64,000 nucleotides of DNA. Origin: Chlamydomonas reinhardtii (lineage: Eukaryota > Chlorophyta > Chlorophyceae > Chlamydomonadales > Chlamydomonadaceae). The notes below the pieces were generated by a model, which saw only the letters and a program-made list of their open reading frames with translations, did no database searches and had not been told where the DNA came from. Positions 45,467 to 55,529 of the stretch are shown piece by piece. The stretch lies in NCBI RefSeq assembly GCF_000002595.2, contig NC_057006.1:5625356-5689355 (forward strand), in the 5' to 3' direction. The position numbers and the translations under genes are program-made. Within the stretch, counting starts at the first letter, position 1, and each line of letters starts with the position of its first letter.

Positions 45467-47835
45467 GGGGCTCAAGAGGCGGCACAGCGAGCTCAGCGGC
45501 GGGGCCGGCGGTGTCGGAGGTGGTGGGGGTGATGGTGGTGATGGTGGTGGAGGGGAGGAGGAGGAGCAGATGCAGGTGGACGGCGGCGGCGGCGGCGGTG
45601 GAGATGGAGGGGATGGCGGGGATGGCGGGGATGGCGGGGAGGAGGCGCCGTACATGTCGCCGGCGCCGCTGCAGCACCCGCGCCTGGTACAGGCGCTGCT
45701 CACAAGTAAGAGAGCAACCGGACGGCGTGCACGTCTGAGTGTGTGTATGTGTACACGTGTATGTGTGTGTATGTGACTGGCGCTTTGCGGCGTTCAGCTG
45801 AGAGGACGCAGCACCTTTGACCTTGCCCTGCACCCGCGCCGCCTATACCTGCGGCCCTTGCATTGATGCCCACCATCTCCCGCGCCTTTGCTCGCCCGGT
45901 CCCCTCCGCTCCAGGCATCTTCACGCCCAACCGGCCGCCCAGCTCGCAGCAGCTGACGGCCGCCGCCGACCTGCTGGCGCGAGCCACATGCACACGGCCG
46001 CGACCCAGTGAAGGGGGAGCCAGCAGGGGAGCCAGCAGGGGCAGCGGCGGAGGCGGAGGAGGCGGAGGCGGAGGAGGCGGCGGAGGAGGCAGAGGTGAAG
46101 GAGGAGGCGGTGCGTCCACCTCGCAAGAGGCGCGTGCGGGCTCAGCGACAGACGCTGCGGAGGCAGAGGCGGATGAGGCGCAGGAGCAGGCGGCGCAGGA
46201 GCGGATTGCCGAGACGACGCAGGCGTTGCAGTGGGCGGTGGGGTTGCTGGCGCGAGCGCAGGCGCCCGGGGGGCCAGGCGGCGGCGGCGGGCCAGGGCCG
46301 GGCGGCGGTGGCGGTGGTGGCGGCGGTGGCGGTGGCGGTGGCGGGGCGGGCCGCTTCACAGACGACGACTTGGCAATGGCGAGGAAGGTGCGCGTACGTG
46401 CGGCATATTGCAGGTGGCGTGTCCTTCCGTGGCGGGTTTGACCCGGGCGTGCCCACCTGGGGTTGTGTGTAGCATCTGAGCTACCGTATGCCCTCACGAA
46501 CTGTTCGCCGAGCTCGCCTCCCGCCCCCCCCTCCCTACGCCTTCACTTCTTAAATAATCATGAATGTAACTCCCCTCCCCGGGCGCCCCGGCAGGTGTCG
46601 CGGCTGCCAGTGGTGGCGGCGGGCCTGCTGCACGCCGTCACCTGCCAGCTGGGCTCGCCCGGCTTCTACGAGGACGCGGGCGCCGTGGCGGGCGCGGTGC
46701 CGGCGCTGGTGCGGCTGAGCCTGCTGGTGGCCACGTCACAGCCCGGCCTGGCGCCCAAGGTGCTGCCGGTGTGGGCGACGGCGCTGGCAGAGCTGCACCG
46801 GGCGGGACAGGCCGAGCACTGCCGGCTGCTGTTGGATGGTTGTGTCATACTCATGCGCGAGGCCGCGGCCGCGGCGGCGGCGGCGGCGGCCGAGGCGGAG
46901 AAGGCAAAGGAGGCAGCGGCGGCGGAGAAGGAGCGGGAGAAGGAGGATGGGCGGGCGGGCGGGTCGGCTGCGCAGGCACTGGCGGGCGGGAGCGCTGCGG
47001 CGGTGGCGACGGCGGCGGCGGCGCAGGCTGCGTCTGTGGCGGCGGCGTCGCAGGGTGTGATCAAGGAGACCATGGAGGTGGTGGAGGCGTGGAGCCGGCA
47101 GGGGGCGGTGGACCCGGCCCTGCTGCGGTTCTTTGTGCTGCAGGTGCGTGTGCGCGCCTGGACTGCCCGGCCCTGCATCAATCGCCTCTTTCTTTGGGGC
47201 TGTAGGCGTGTGCGAGCTGAAACCGCACAAAGCACAAGATGCTGTATGTATATGTGCACGTGGACTTGGACGTAGGGAATGTGCTGCTGCTAGAGGCGCC
47301 GCGCACGGCCACTGCCACTTTATGAACGCTGCCCCGTATCCTCTACTCCGTACCCCCGTACTCCCTGCTGCTTCCCCCTCCCAACCGCACGCCTCCGCCT
47401 TGCATCAACGGCCACACTTGCCCCAACCTCCCGCCCCTCCGCCCGCCCGCCCGCCCGCTGCTCCAGGTGCTGGGCTGCTTCGGGCCGCCCTACAGCCCAG
47501 ACTTTGCCGGCGCGCTGCTGCGACTGCTGCTGGCGGCGGGCGTGCGCGCCAGCAATGTCCGCAACGAGGCGGCGGCGGCGCTGCTGCGAGAGTTCGCCGT
47601 CGCCGCGGAGGCGCTGGGCGCAGCCGCCTTCACGCCGCCGCTGAGCAACCGGGAGCAGCACCTGCTGGCAGAGCTCGCAGCGCCGGCGGGCGCGGCGGGC
47701 GCTGGGGCCGGTGGAGGTGGGGCCGGAGGTGGAGGGGTGGGCGGAAGTGGGGGCGGGGGTGGGGGTGGAGGTGGTGGGGCTGGTCACCTGCACGCGGCAC
47801 GGCCTGGCGGCGAAGCTGCTGGCGACAAGGGCTGA
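42045..47835 (+). CDS. NELFCD: NELF-C/D (TH1) homologue
   Basis: Exons 42045-42047, 42136-42286, 42554-42645, 43172-43243, 43468-43590, 43981-44090, 44482-44725, 45300-45705, 45915-46387, 46595-47143 and 47467-47835 give 863 residues with consistent phase. Matches to human NELF-C/D (TH1-like) run end to end: PDFVLEPNVKDVVRQYIKAQ (human DFVMEPNVKDVIRDFIQAGG), ESLSEGYVGYAHMAMLMVKWL, LLLNFAIQRIMKN then GYQDEV, CEHSQHTYLHVQHLL (human CHGEHTYLFAQAM), KLYLPPGCPAA, SRLPVVAAGLLHAV (human IRFPVVAMGVL), LLRFFVLQ and FGPPYSPDFAGALLRLLL (human IAPPYTSDFVQLFL). The animal protein is a core subunit of the negative elongation factor that holds RNA polymerase II in promoter-proximal pausing. The algal protein is about 270 residues longer through polyQ and poly-Gly/Ala/Asp inserts. 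The start codon sits alone in a 3-base coding exon: ATG is followed directly by GTGAGC, and splicing to 42136 restores the frame. Confidence 0.87.
44396..44430. repeat. (CA)n microsatellite in intron
   Basis: About 15 CA units 50 bases upstream of the acceptor of NELF-C/D exon 7. Confidence 0.9.
44746..45013 (-). repeat. interspersed repeat, family 1, copy B
   Basis: 268 bases in intron 7 of the NELF-C/D gene, matching copy A in reverse complement. The plus strand starts GTTAAAAAACGAAACGAAAG and ends GAGCTCACCTATA. A GTGTGTGGGTGG tract follows. Confidence 0.8.
45067..45114 (+). repeat. repeat family 2, copy 3
   Basis: TTGTAGATACCAGCCAACCA followed by ACCAACCTAAAACGAGCGGAGC, 50 bases after repeat copy B and right after a G-rich tract. 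Confidence 0.55.
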
Positions 47836-47839
47836 GGAC

Positions 47840-47938
47840 GCGCTGGTGCTGGTGCCGGTGCTGGTGCTGGTGCTGGTGCTGGTGCTGGTACTGGTACTGG
47901 TGCTGGTGCTGGTGCTGGTGCTGGTGCTGGTGCTGGGC
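47840..47938 (+). repeat. GGTGCT hexamer minisatellite
   Basis: About 15 tandem copies of GCTGGT/GGTGCT with a few GGTACT variants, starting just after the NELF-C/D stop codon, so in the 3' UTR. Confidence 0.92.
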
Positions 47939-47952
47939 AGGCGCGTCTCGTG

Positions 47953-47957
47953 TGTAA
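47953..47957 (+). promoter_or_regulatory. TGTAA polyadenylation signal, NELF-C/D gene
   Basis: First TGTAA, about 120 bases after the stop. A second is at 47968-47972. Confidence 0.4.
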
Positions 47958-48427
47958 GTGTGCGTGCTGTAACCCAGGCGCTCCAGCTGGTGTTGGTTTG
48001 GGCGTTGGCGTCGTTGGCGCGCAAGGCGTAAGGGGCTAGGGCTGGGTGTGCGGCGCAGGGGCGGCGGCGGCACTGACTGCTGGATGAGGAGGCTGGCGCT
48101 GGTGGGTGAGCCGTTGCCTACCGAGGCTGACGTTGTTACAAGGCTTGGAGCGCGGGATTTGGCCATGAGTGGGCCAACTTACAACGGCCACTCGTGGCGG
48201 GTGACTGTAACGAAGGACACGCGGGATATAACCCTGACTATCTCGGACGGGATCACCGGCAACCGGGCGGCGCAAGCCTTGCAAGCATCACACACACGTG
48301 CAGGGACCAGTGCGCAAAGTAGCTGTCTATATGCCTGGACACACACACACATGCACAATGCTTGGAGCCGCGGGCGCGGCAAACACTTGAACAACAATTT
48401 GCCATCCCTTACTCTCACAGCTTACTC

Positions 48428-48432
48428 TTACA
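48428..48432 (-). promoter_or_regulatory. TGTAA polyadenylation signal, protease-like gene
   Basis: TTACA on the plus strand, about 290 bases after the stop of the minus-strand gene. Confidence 0.35.
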
Positions 48433-48717
48433 GCATGTTCCCGTTGCTATTGCTGAGGGCTGGGGGCTGCTGCAGCTTACCCTCCGCCCGCCTCCCTTAA
48501 GCCCGTCCTGGCCATCAAATCAGCAACAATCTGCCACGCAACACGCAACACCTCGCACACAGCCCTCGCCGGCATACACATGTTGGCATGATTGCGACAT
48601 GTGACATCGGGCCCCCCACCATACCGTCAGTACGCCATAGGTTCATCCGTTGCAAACGTCACTCCTCCCCACCGCTGCCGCAGTGATCAATCTATATATC
48701 CCGGCGCAAGCACTCGC

Positions 48718-49079
48718 TCACGACGCCTCCGGCGCTGATCGCAGGCCCGCCAAGATGGGCACAATCACAATCACAGGCAGCATGGTGACAGCATTGCTGC
48801 CGGAAATAGCTGCCATCGCAATCGCAAACAGCCGGCCAGTGGCCACGTCAAAGCAGCCGCCGCCCTCCGAGTCAGCGCCACCCGAGCTGCTGTGGCCGCG
48901 GATGTGGGACCGGTTATCCGGCGACGTCGCCGCCACCCAGCCATGGCACACGCACGTGTTGTCATAGTTCTCCCGGAGTGCAGGGTGCGGTGACAGCTGG
49001 CCGTGGATGATGAATGTGTCGCCCGCCGGGGTCCCAGCCTCCAGCTCAGGGCACGGCAAGTCCTGCTGCACCTGCGTGC

Positions 49080-49119
<40 letters not shown>

Positions 49120-50617
49120 CACACACACGCACACGCACACAAACACAAACACGGCACACGCATGCATATGAGTAGAAGCAGCAGCAGGTCACAAAATTCC
49201 CCACATGGCATTGCATCATCGCAGCGCAGCACGTACGGCAGGGACTACGGCATGTATGGCGGCAGCGCGGAATGGGTCGACGTGGCTGGGGTTTGTGGAA
49301 TGTCCGCGGACTGCCTGCTGCACACATGGTAAGCTGTTCGAGTGTTCGCTCACGCGCGCAGTCACGCTCACGCATGACGCATCCATCCATGATGAATCAT
49401 CACCTCTAGGAGGACGAGGTCGATACGCACGGATTTGTACACCACCTCCGCCTCCACGTGCTGCCTGCGGTCCGCGTACGGGCTGTGCACAGCGACCTGC
49501 AGACAGGACACAGCACGGTGCAACTTGCTTTGCACCTTGAGTACGGTAGTGGGAGTGTGGGACTGGGCCCCCGGCGGCGGCGGGAAGCGCATTCGTCGTG
49601 CGTGCGTCGGAGGGTTACAGCAGCCAGGACGAACTGCTCAGGCATCCGGCTAGGGGTCGGAAGAATTCAAAGGCGGCAGCAGCAGGAGCATGACCATCCC
49701 TACTCGTTCTCGTGCACACGGTGCCTCCCCATACATCGTGCGTGCCGCACCGCACCGTACCTGCATCTTCTGCCCCAGCGTCCAGCTCGAATGCGCGCCG
49801 TGTGCGTACGTCGCCAGGTGTCGGCGTCCGACCACCGTGGCCGCCGCCTTGCCACTCGGTGTCGGAATGTGGGCCGCGAACCTCGAGGTGTAACTCGCCA
49901 TTGACGCGAACGTGGGTGGCGGCTCGGCATTGGCTGGGTGCGGGCACATGCGCAGGAGGGGCAGGAGGGGCAGGAGCGTGCGCAGGGAGGGCTGTTAAGC
50001 TGTGCTTGAATTTGGGGGGGGGGGCTCAGCAGGGGCCTTTATTACGGCGGGGGCGCGCAGGAAGGATTCACTTCAGGGTGCGGCGCCACGTCACCAGTAG
50101 ACAACAACTCACCCGCGGCGTCGGTGCCGCCGTCAGATGCCGTGCTCTCCCGGCCCAGCGGCCGCGGCCGCGCGCCTGCACAACATGGAAGCGCTCACAT
50201 CGGCACACACACATGCAGCGGCTGGAACGCCGCCGCACGCCGCCGCTGCACGGGCGCCGCGCTGCCGAATGTGCGCACGCGTGTGCATACGGGTGCGTGG
50301 GGGTGCTGACTCGAGGACAAGTAGGTCGGCCCGAGAGCTGCCGACACGGCAAGCGCGGCAGCACCGCAGACACGCGGCATGTCAAGCAACCCACCCTGGC
50401 TTAAGAGCGAAGAAGGCAAAGACGTACCGCATTTTGCAAGCAGCATGTCGACGACTGGTAGGGTCAGCTTCAGTTGCAGCAGGCTTTCCCTGGACGCGCA
50501 GCCGAGCAGCTCTCCGTCATACCCCGCCAGGTGCAGCGCGGCGATATCCCCCTCGGAGAGCTTTTCGAACAGGGGCGGCCCCAGTTGCCGCTGCAGCCAG
50601 GCTTTAAGCTCCTGCAT
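48718..50617 (-). CDS. putative trypsin-fold protease-like protein with SAM-like N-terminus
   Basis: Exons 50428-50617, 50113-50175, 49761-49933, 49404-49496 and 48718-49071 join in phase to 290 residues. The first 63 residues (LKAWLQRQLGPPLFEKLSEG, then DIAALHLAGYDGELL, then LLQLKLTLPVVDMLL) look like a small helical SAM-type module. A ~20-residue linker follows. The rest resembles a trypsin-like beta-barrel: a His-bearing strand (LATYAHGAHSSW, His about 129 or 132), an Asp strand (YKSVRIDLVLLEV, Asp about 168) and CVCHGWVAATSPDNRSHIRG running into GHSSSGG, then GGGCFDVATGRLFAIAM (Ser about 234-236). These could be the His-Asp-Ser triad, with GHSSSGG standing for GNSGG. The C-terminus is hydrophobic (MLPVIVIVPILAGL). 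No signal peptide seen. The family is assigned by pattern only and could be wrong. Confidence 0.55.
49081..49145. repeat. (CA)n microsatellite in intron
   Basis: CA tract with a TATATA interruption, beginning about 10 bases from the last-exon acceptor of the minus-strand protease-like gene. Confidence 0.9.
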
Positions 50618-51753
50618 GGCTCGCCGTCAGAGGCTCCGAGCTCCTGGCTTGTCACCCACGCAATTCGGATTGAGTTCGGTATACTTCGGTATACTTGAGT
50701 TCACTGTAAGGCCAAATGAGCTTGAGGCGAGTTTGGCACGTGTGGGGCTTTGTTGCGCTGCTTTACCCTACTTTACCCCCACTCCATGCGCCGTGACCCG
50801 TGGTACTGACCCCTGCTTGCCCCCGCCGGCTCAATGCTGACGCCCTGAGCGACGTCTGCCACCACGGACCGGCTGCAGCCGGCGTTGAGCATGCATGGCC
50901 GGCAGGCTAAAGGCCACCAGCAACAGCAGCACCCGCTGCTGGCAGCTCGCTTGCATCCGGCGGCGGCCTGGGCCTGCTCCACCTCCCATGTCTTATCTCA
51001 GTAGGGTCACAGCCGGTGCTGTTGTGCGGCACCACCAGCCGCCCCGCCGCGCAACACCGAGTGCCTGTGCGTGGGCGCAGCCGGGAAAGCCACATTGACG
51101 GGGGCGCGGGCCGCGCTGCAGTGCGTTGCCGTTTTGGCAGGAAGGGCTTGCACGGCCCCGGCCCCGGTCCCAGTCCCGGCCCTGGCCCGCCGGCCCCTGC
51201 TGCTATTGCTGCCGTTGCTTGTGGCGTTGCCGTTGAGGCTGCTGAGATTTTGGGGTGGAACGGGCGGTCTGTGCTCACAGACGGGTCCGAACTTGCCGCC
51301 ATGTTACACCGCCACACACCCCTCGTAAGGAGTAAAGACGAGGGGCGGCCGCCGACCAGCCGCACACACCACGTCCCTCAACTGGAGACCTATTGGATAT
51401 CTCAATAAGTGCCACAAATGCCTCAAATTGCCTCAACAAGCATTGTTGCGCAGTGCCGCGTAGCTGAAGGCCGAAGTGCCGCCATTCGCCCTCTCTGACC
51501 TGTTCGCGCGGGTGTCAGTCAACGGCTGTGCTAACCGCTCCCACGCGCAAACGATTCTACGTGTGCAATCGGCGCCGATGATTCCAGCACGGAGCGAATA
51601 CCGGGTGTATCGCATGCGTCGATTGTCAAGCGTGGTGTGCTTCCATTACAGAAGCCGTGTTCCCGACGCAATTGCTTTCTAACCACCGACACCACCGCTC
51701 CCTTCACGTCGCACCTTGCACGTCCCGCACCCTCCGCGTTGCTAGTGGAGCCG
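50618..51753. other. intergenic region between tandem minus-strand genes
   Basis: 3' end of the RUS gene and promoter of the protease-like gene. Short open frames only. No repeat recognised. Confidence 0.45.
51646..51650 (-). promoter_or_regulatory. TGTAA polyadenylation signal, RUS gene
   Basis: TTACA on the plus strand, 104 bases after the stop codon of the minus-strand RUS gene. Confidence 0.5.
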
Positions 51754-53141
51754 TCACGCTTGCGCCTCCCCTTCTCTCAACCGCGAGCGCCCGGTCTTGA
51801 TGTGCACCACGCCCGCCTCCCAGCCCGCCCGCTCGCACGCCGACACGAACCCGTCAAACCCCTCCTCCAGCGCCGCCAGGCTCTCACACACCACAGCCAG
51901 CAACGGCCCCTGCCCCGCCACCAAGTCCCCTGCCGCCTCCGCCCCCACCCTCCACTCCTGCCCACTAACGCTCACCAAAGCTCCACTCCTGCTCCCGCTG
52001 CTGACGCTGCGTGCTCCCTCTGCCGCCCCTGCACCGCCCTCCCGCGCCCCAAGGCCCGCCCGCCCACAGCGCGCCTCCAGCCACGCCGCCTGCCACACCG
52101 CGCGCAGCACGTCGCGCGAGCCCGCACGCTCCTTCAACACCACGCGCGTCACCCCCTCCTCCGGCGCCCACACCAGCCAGTAGCCCTCCGCCGCATACGC
52201 CTCCGCGTACGCCCTCAGCACGACCTCGCCCGGCACCACGCCGCCAAACGCCTCCGCCACGCTGCACCCCAGCCGCAGCCGCGGGCCCTCCGGCGGGTCC
52301 GCACTTAGCACCGACGCCAGCGAGCCCTCCTCCGCGTTCACGGCCTCCACGCCCGGCAGCTGCACGGCGCCGCCCGCGGCGCCCGCCCGCACATGCGCGG
52401 CGGCGAGGATGGCCGCCCGCTTGAGCGACAGCGAGGGGAACCGCAGCGTGGCCAGGGCGCGGTAGCGCAGCGCCACGTGCACCGCCTGGATGGCCGCCCA
52501 CGTGCCCACCACGCCGTCCGCAGCGCCTGGTTCAATGAGTTGGAGCGAGGGGCAGAGGAAAGCGGGAGGGCGGCTGTGCTGAGTGGGCGGGTTCTTCGGT
52601 ATAACACGGCGTATCATATCAACACGAAAGGGCGGTATGCTGCCCCCCTCCTTGATTGCCTCGCTCGCCTCGCAGACTGGTCAACTGCCATTTCTTCACC
52701 GTCAAAGGATCGCACGGAAAGCATGTAGCATGGTATGGGCTTCGCCTTGCAGCGTCCCACAGGGCCCACACCCGCCACGCATGCACCCGCGCTCCCGCGG
52801 CCCTGCCGCTGCCCCGCACCTGACGCCTCCAGCGCGCGCAGCACCGCCACACTGGCCGCCAGCCCCGCCATCTGCGCCGTCACCTCCCACACCTCCTCCT
52901 TCGCCGCCACCGCGCCCACGTTCTGCGCGCGCGCGAAGTGGGTCTGGATGACCCGGAACACGGGCTTGCCCATGCCCTTGCCCAGCGCCTGCGCGAACTT
53001 GCCGCTGCAGGCCAGCAGCAGGAAGTAGTGCGGGTACAGCACCGTGGCCACCTCCAGCCCCATGCCGCAGGTGCTCAGCAGCTCCGCCACCATGCGCCAG
53101 CGCCGCGGGTCCTCGTCGAACTCGGCGGAGAAGCGGCTGTT

Positions 53142-53229
<88 letters not shown>

Positions 53230-53718
53230 CTTTGGCGTGGGGTGGCGAAGACCGGTGCTGGCCAGGGAGGCACCTTGGTGGTGGAGAGGCACCTCGGGCC
53301 GTTGCAATACAATACAGGTCTTGGTGCTGGGGCGGGATAGGCCGCCATAACATCCGTAATGGCCACGATCTCCAAGCACCTAGCTGATGGCCCTCCCTCC
53401 CTCCCTCCCCTCCTCCCACTGCCCACCTGCCCACAATGAGCCGCCCCAGAGCGCCCACGCCGTCCTTGACGATCCACTTGATGGAGGCCGACAGCGCCAC
53501 GGTGGCGGCGGGGCCCGCGCTCACGCCCACCGCCGACAGCAGCGAGCTGGTCACCAGCGCGTGGCTCAGGTGCCCCGTGATGTGGGTCGGCACAGACCTG
53601 GAGCGGGGGCGGAGGCGGGAGCCGGGAGGCGGGAGGCGGGGTTGAGGGCGGGGGATTCGGCTGTGGCGCGCGCGTATATGTGGAAAAAAACGAAACGAAG
53701 CCCGCCCGTGAGAGTATA

Positions 53719-53752
<34 letters not shown>

Positions 53753-54546
53753 TGTGTTACAGAGCACAAGGAAAACAATGCGCAAAGACAGAGTATGCGA
53801 TGCAGCAAAGAGAGAGAGAGAGAGAGAGTGTGTGTGTGTGTGTGTGTGTATGAAAGTGGCGTTTGGGTGCGGATGGCTGGGAAGGAGGAACAGCGATGAA
53901 GGCACATCAGCGACAGGGAAGACGCTAAGCCGGCCCGCTGCATAAGCTAGGTGCCATGGAGGCCTTGGAGCCGTGCTAGCAATGTTGCGGGCCACGGCCA
54001 CGCCTCCCAGCCCTTCCCCAGGGCCACACGCGGGCCCTGTCATAGCTGCTGCTGGCTGCAGCCCTTCTCAACGCGCACCCACCACAGCTGGTAGGACAGG
54101 TAGTCGGGTGTGACGGTCTGGGGGTAGCCGGGCGGCAGGAACAGCTCCCGGAGGTTCAGAAGCGCTGGACCGCCGCCGCGGGCCCGGCCGCTGCCGTCTG
54201 GGCCTGCTGGGGAGGGGGGCGCGCTGTAGTCGCTGTCGGTGCTGCTGGTGCTGCTGGCGGACCCGTACGGCGTCATGGAAGGTGGCGGCAGCAGGTCGCG
54301 CTCCTGGCCGCCCAGCAGCTCCGTCAGCACAAGGCGTTGACCGGATTGACCGGGCCTAGAGGCAGGGCCGCCGGGGGCGCTGGCCGGCGCCCTGGGCTTG
54401 GGCACCAGGCCCTGCGGTGTGGCCTGCGCAACCACCAGTCGACGGCACCTCCGGCAGCCCACTGCTCGCCGGGCCACTGGCTCGTGCGCGAGCTCGACGG
54501 AGCCCCCGACCGGCCGCGCCGAGCCGCGCACGCCTTGAAAGGCCAT
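51754..54546 (-). CDS. RUS (ROOT UVB SENSITIVE, DUF647) family protein
   Basis: Exons 54083-54546, 53427-53597, 52820-53136 and 51754-52526 join in phase to 574 residues. The RUS core is clear: FLPPGYPQTVTPDYLSYQLW, THITGHLSHALVTSSLLSAV, ALSASIKWIVKDGVGALGRL, RFSAEFDEDPRRWRMVAELL and a Gly/Lys segment KFAQALGKGMGKPVFRVIQT, followed by ADGVVGTWAAIQAVHVALRY, then LATLRFPSLSLKRA. Plant RUS1/RUS2 act in early seedling development and vitamin B6-related UV-B responses; the molecular role is not settled. Several hydrophobic Gly/Ala-rich segments in the core suit membrane association. The first ~90 residues are rich in Arg, Ala and Pro, with few acidic residues, and could be a plastid or mitochondrial targeting region. 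The Glu-rich C-terminal ~200 residues are less conserved. Both middle introns contain long (GT)n tracts. Confidence 0.85.
53143..53228. repeat. (GT)n microsatellite at a 3' splice site
   Basis: About 43 uninterrupted GT units. On the transcribed minus strand this is a (CA)n tract ending six bases before the acceptor of RUS exon 3 (53136). Confidence 0.97.
53681..53710 (+). repeat. end fragment of repeat family 1
   Basis: GGAAAAAAACGAAACGAAGC followed by CCGCCCG repeats the terminal ~30 bases of copy B, in intron 1 of the RUS gene, just before another (GT)n tract. Confidence 0.6.
53720..53850. repeat. (GT)n and (GA)n(GT)n tracts in intron
   Basis: Two dinucleotide tracts (53720-53752 and 53803-53850) in intron 1 of the RUS gene. 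Confidence 0.9.
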
Positions 54547-54891
54547 TCGCGGCCTCGTGCAGGCTGGGCGAGCGAGAGATGTCGATTACTCTCGCGAACG
54601 TGCAAACTCTTTCAACAAACGTAATGGCTTCACGTTTTTATACCTGACTAGCAGATACACGTAACAACTACTGTATTTGCGCAAATGTCAGCTTTTGCCG
54701 CGTGCAGCTTTGCCGAGGAATCGGCAACAAGTTTGGAACCACTTCTTTAAAGGAGTGACAGCGCAGAGCTTCCCTGCAGTATTGACTGGCATTAAATACA
54801 TTGATGACTTATTGGCAGGATGGCAGCTGTGTAAATATAGTTTTGCGTGGCGCAGCACACGCAGCAGTGATGCTCGCCTGGAGACTGCAGG
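54547..54891. promoter_or_regulatory. short divergent promoter region
   Basis: 345 bases between the start codons of RUS (-) and HRQ1 (+). More AT-rich than the genes on either side. No clear core element seen. Confidence 0.45.
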
Positions 54892-55498
54892 ATGGCGCGC
54901 ATGGTTGCGTATCGATCGCTAACCGGATTGAGTGGCGTAGTGGAGCTCGGGGAGCAGGTAGACTCGGACGTCGGAGACTTGCGTAGTAAAATCTCCTCTG
55001 CCCACCCCGCGCTCTCGCGTTTCAAGATATTATTTAAGGTACGACACTCATAGCAAGACGTCGCATGAATGCAAAACGAGCGTACCTGCCGCGCTGCCGC
55101 GCTGTGCAGGGCGCACCGGTCCTCGACAGCACCCCCGTGGCGGACCTGGGACTGGGACCCCATGACTTCCTGGTAAGGCCACGGCGCGCACAGGGCTAGA
55201 GACTTGCCCGACACACCCGGTATGTATGGTCACCGCTTGCACCGACGCTTGCCTCCAAGCTCGTAAATAACCTTCGACCACAAGCGCGCCGCGGCATCCC
55301 AAATTCCTTCACGCGCTGCAGACCCTCATCCCGCTGGCGGCCGGCAAGGACCGCAAGGGCGCCCGCGGCGCGGCCCCCACCGGCGCAGCCGCCGCCGCAA
55401 GCGCAGCCCCCGGACCACCGCCTCCCACTGCCGCCGGCCGCAGCGCCCCAGCTGCGCCTGCGCCAGCCGCTACTGCCACAGCGCCCGGGCCGCCAGCG

Positions 55499-55529
<31 letters not shown>

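Larger units (their letters stand above)
47836..48717. other. convergent 3' region
   Basis: 3' flanks of NELF-C/D (+) and the protease-like gene (-). Apart from the hexamer repeat it holds TGTAA signals for both strands and no coding sequence that I recognise. Confidence 0.5.
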
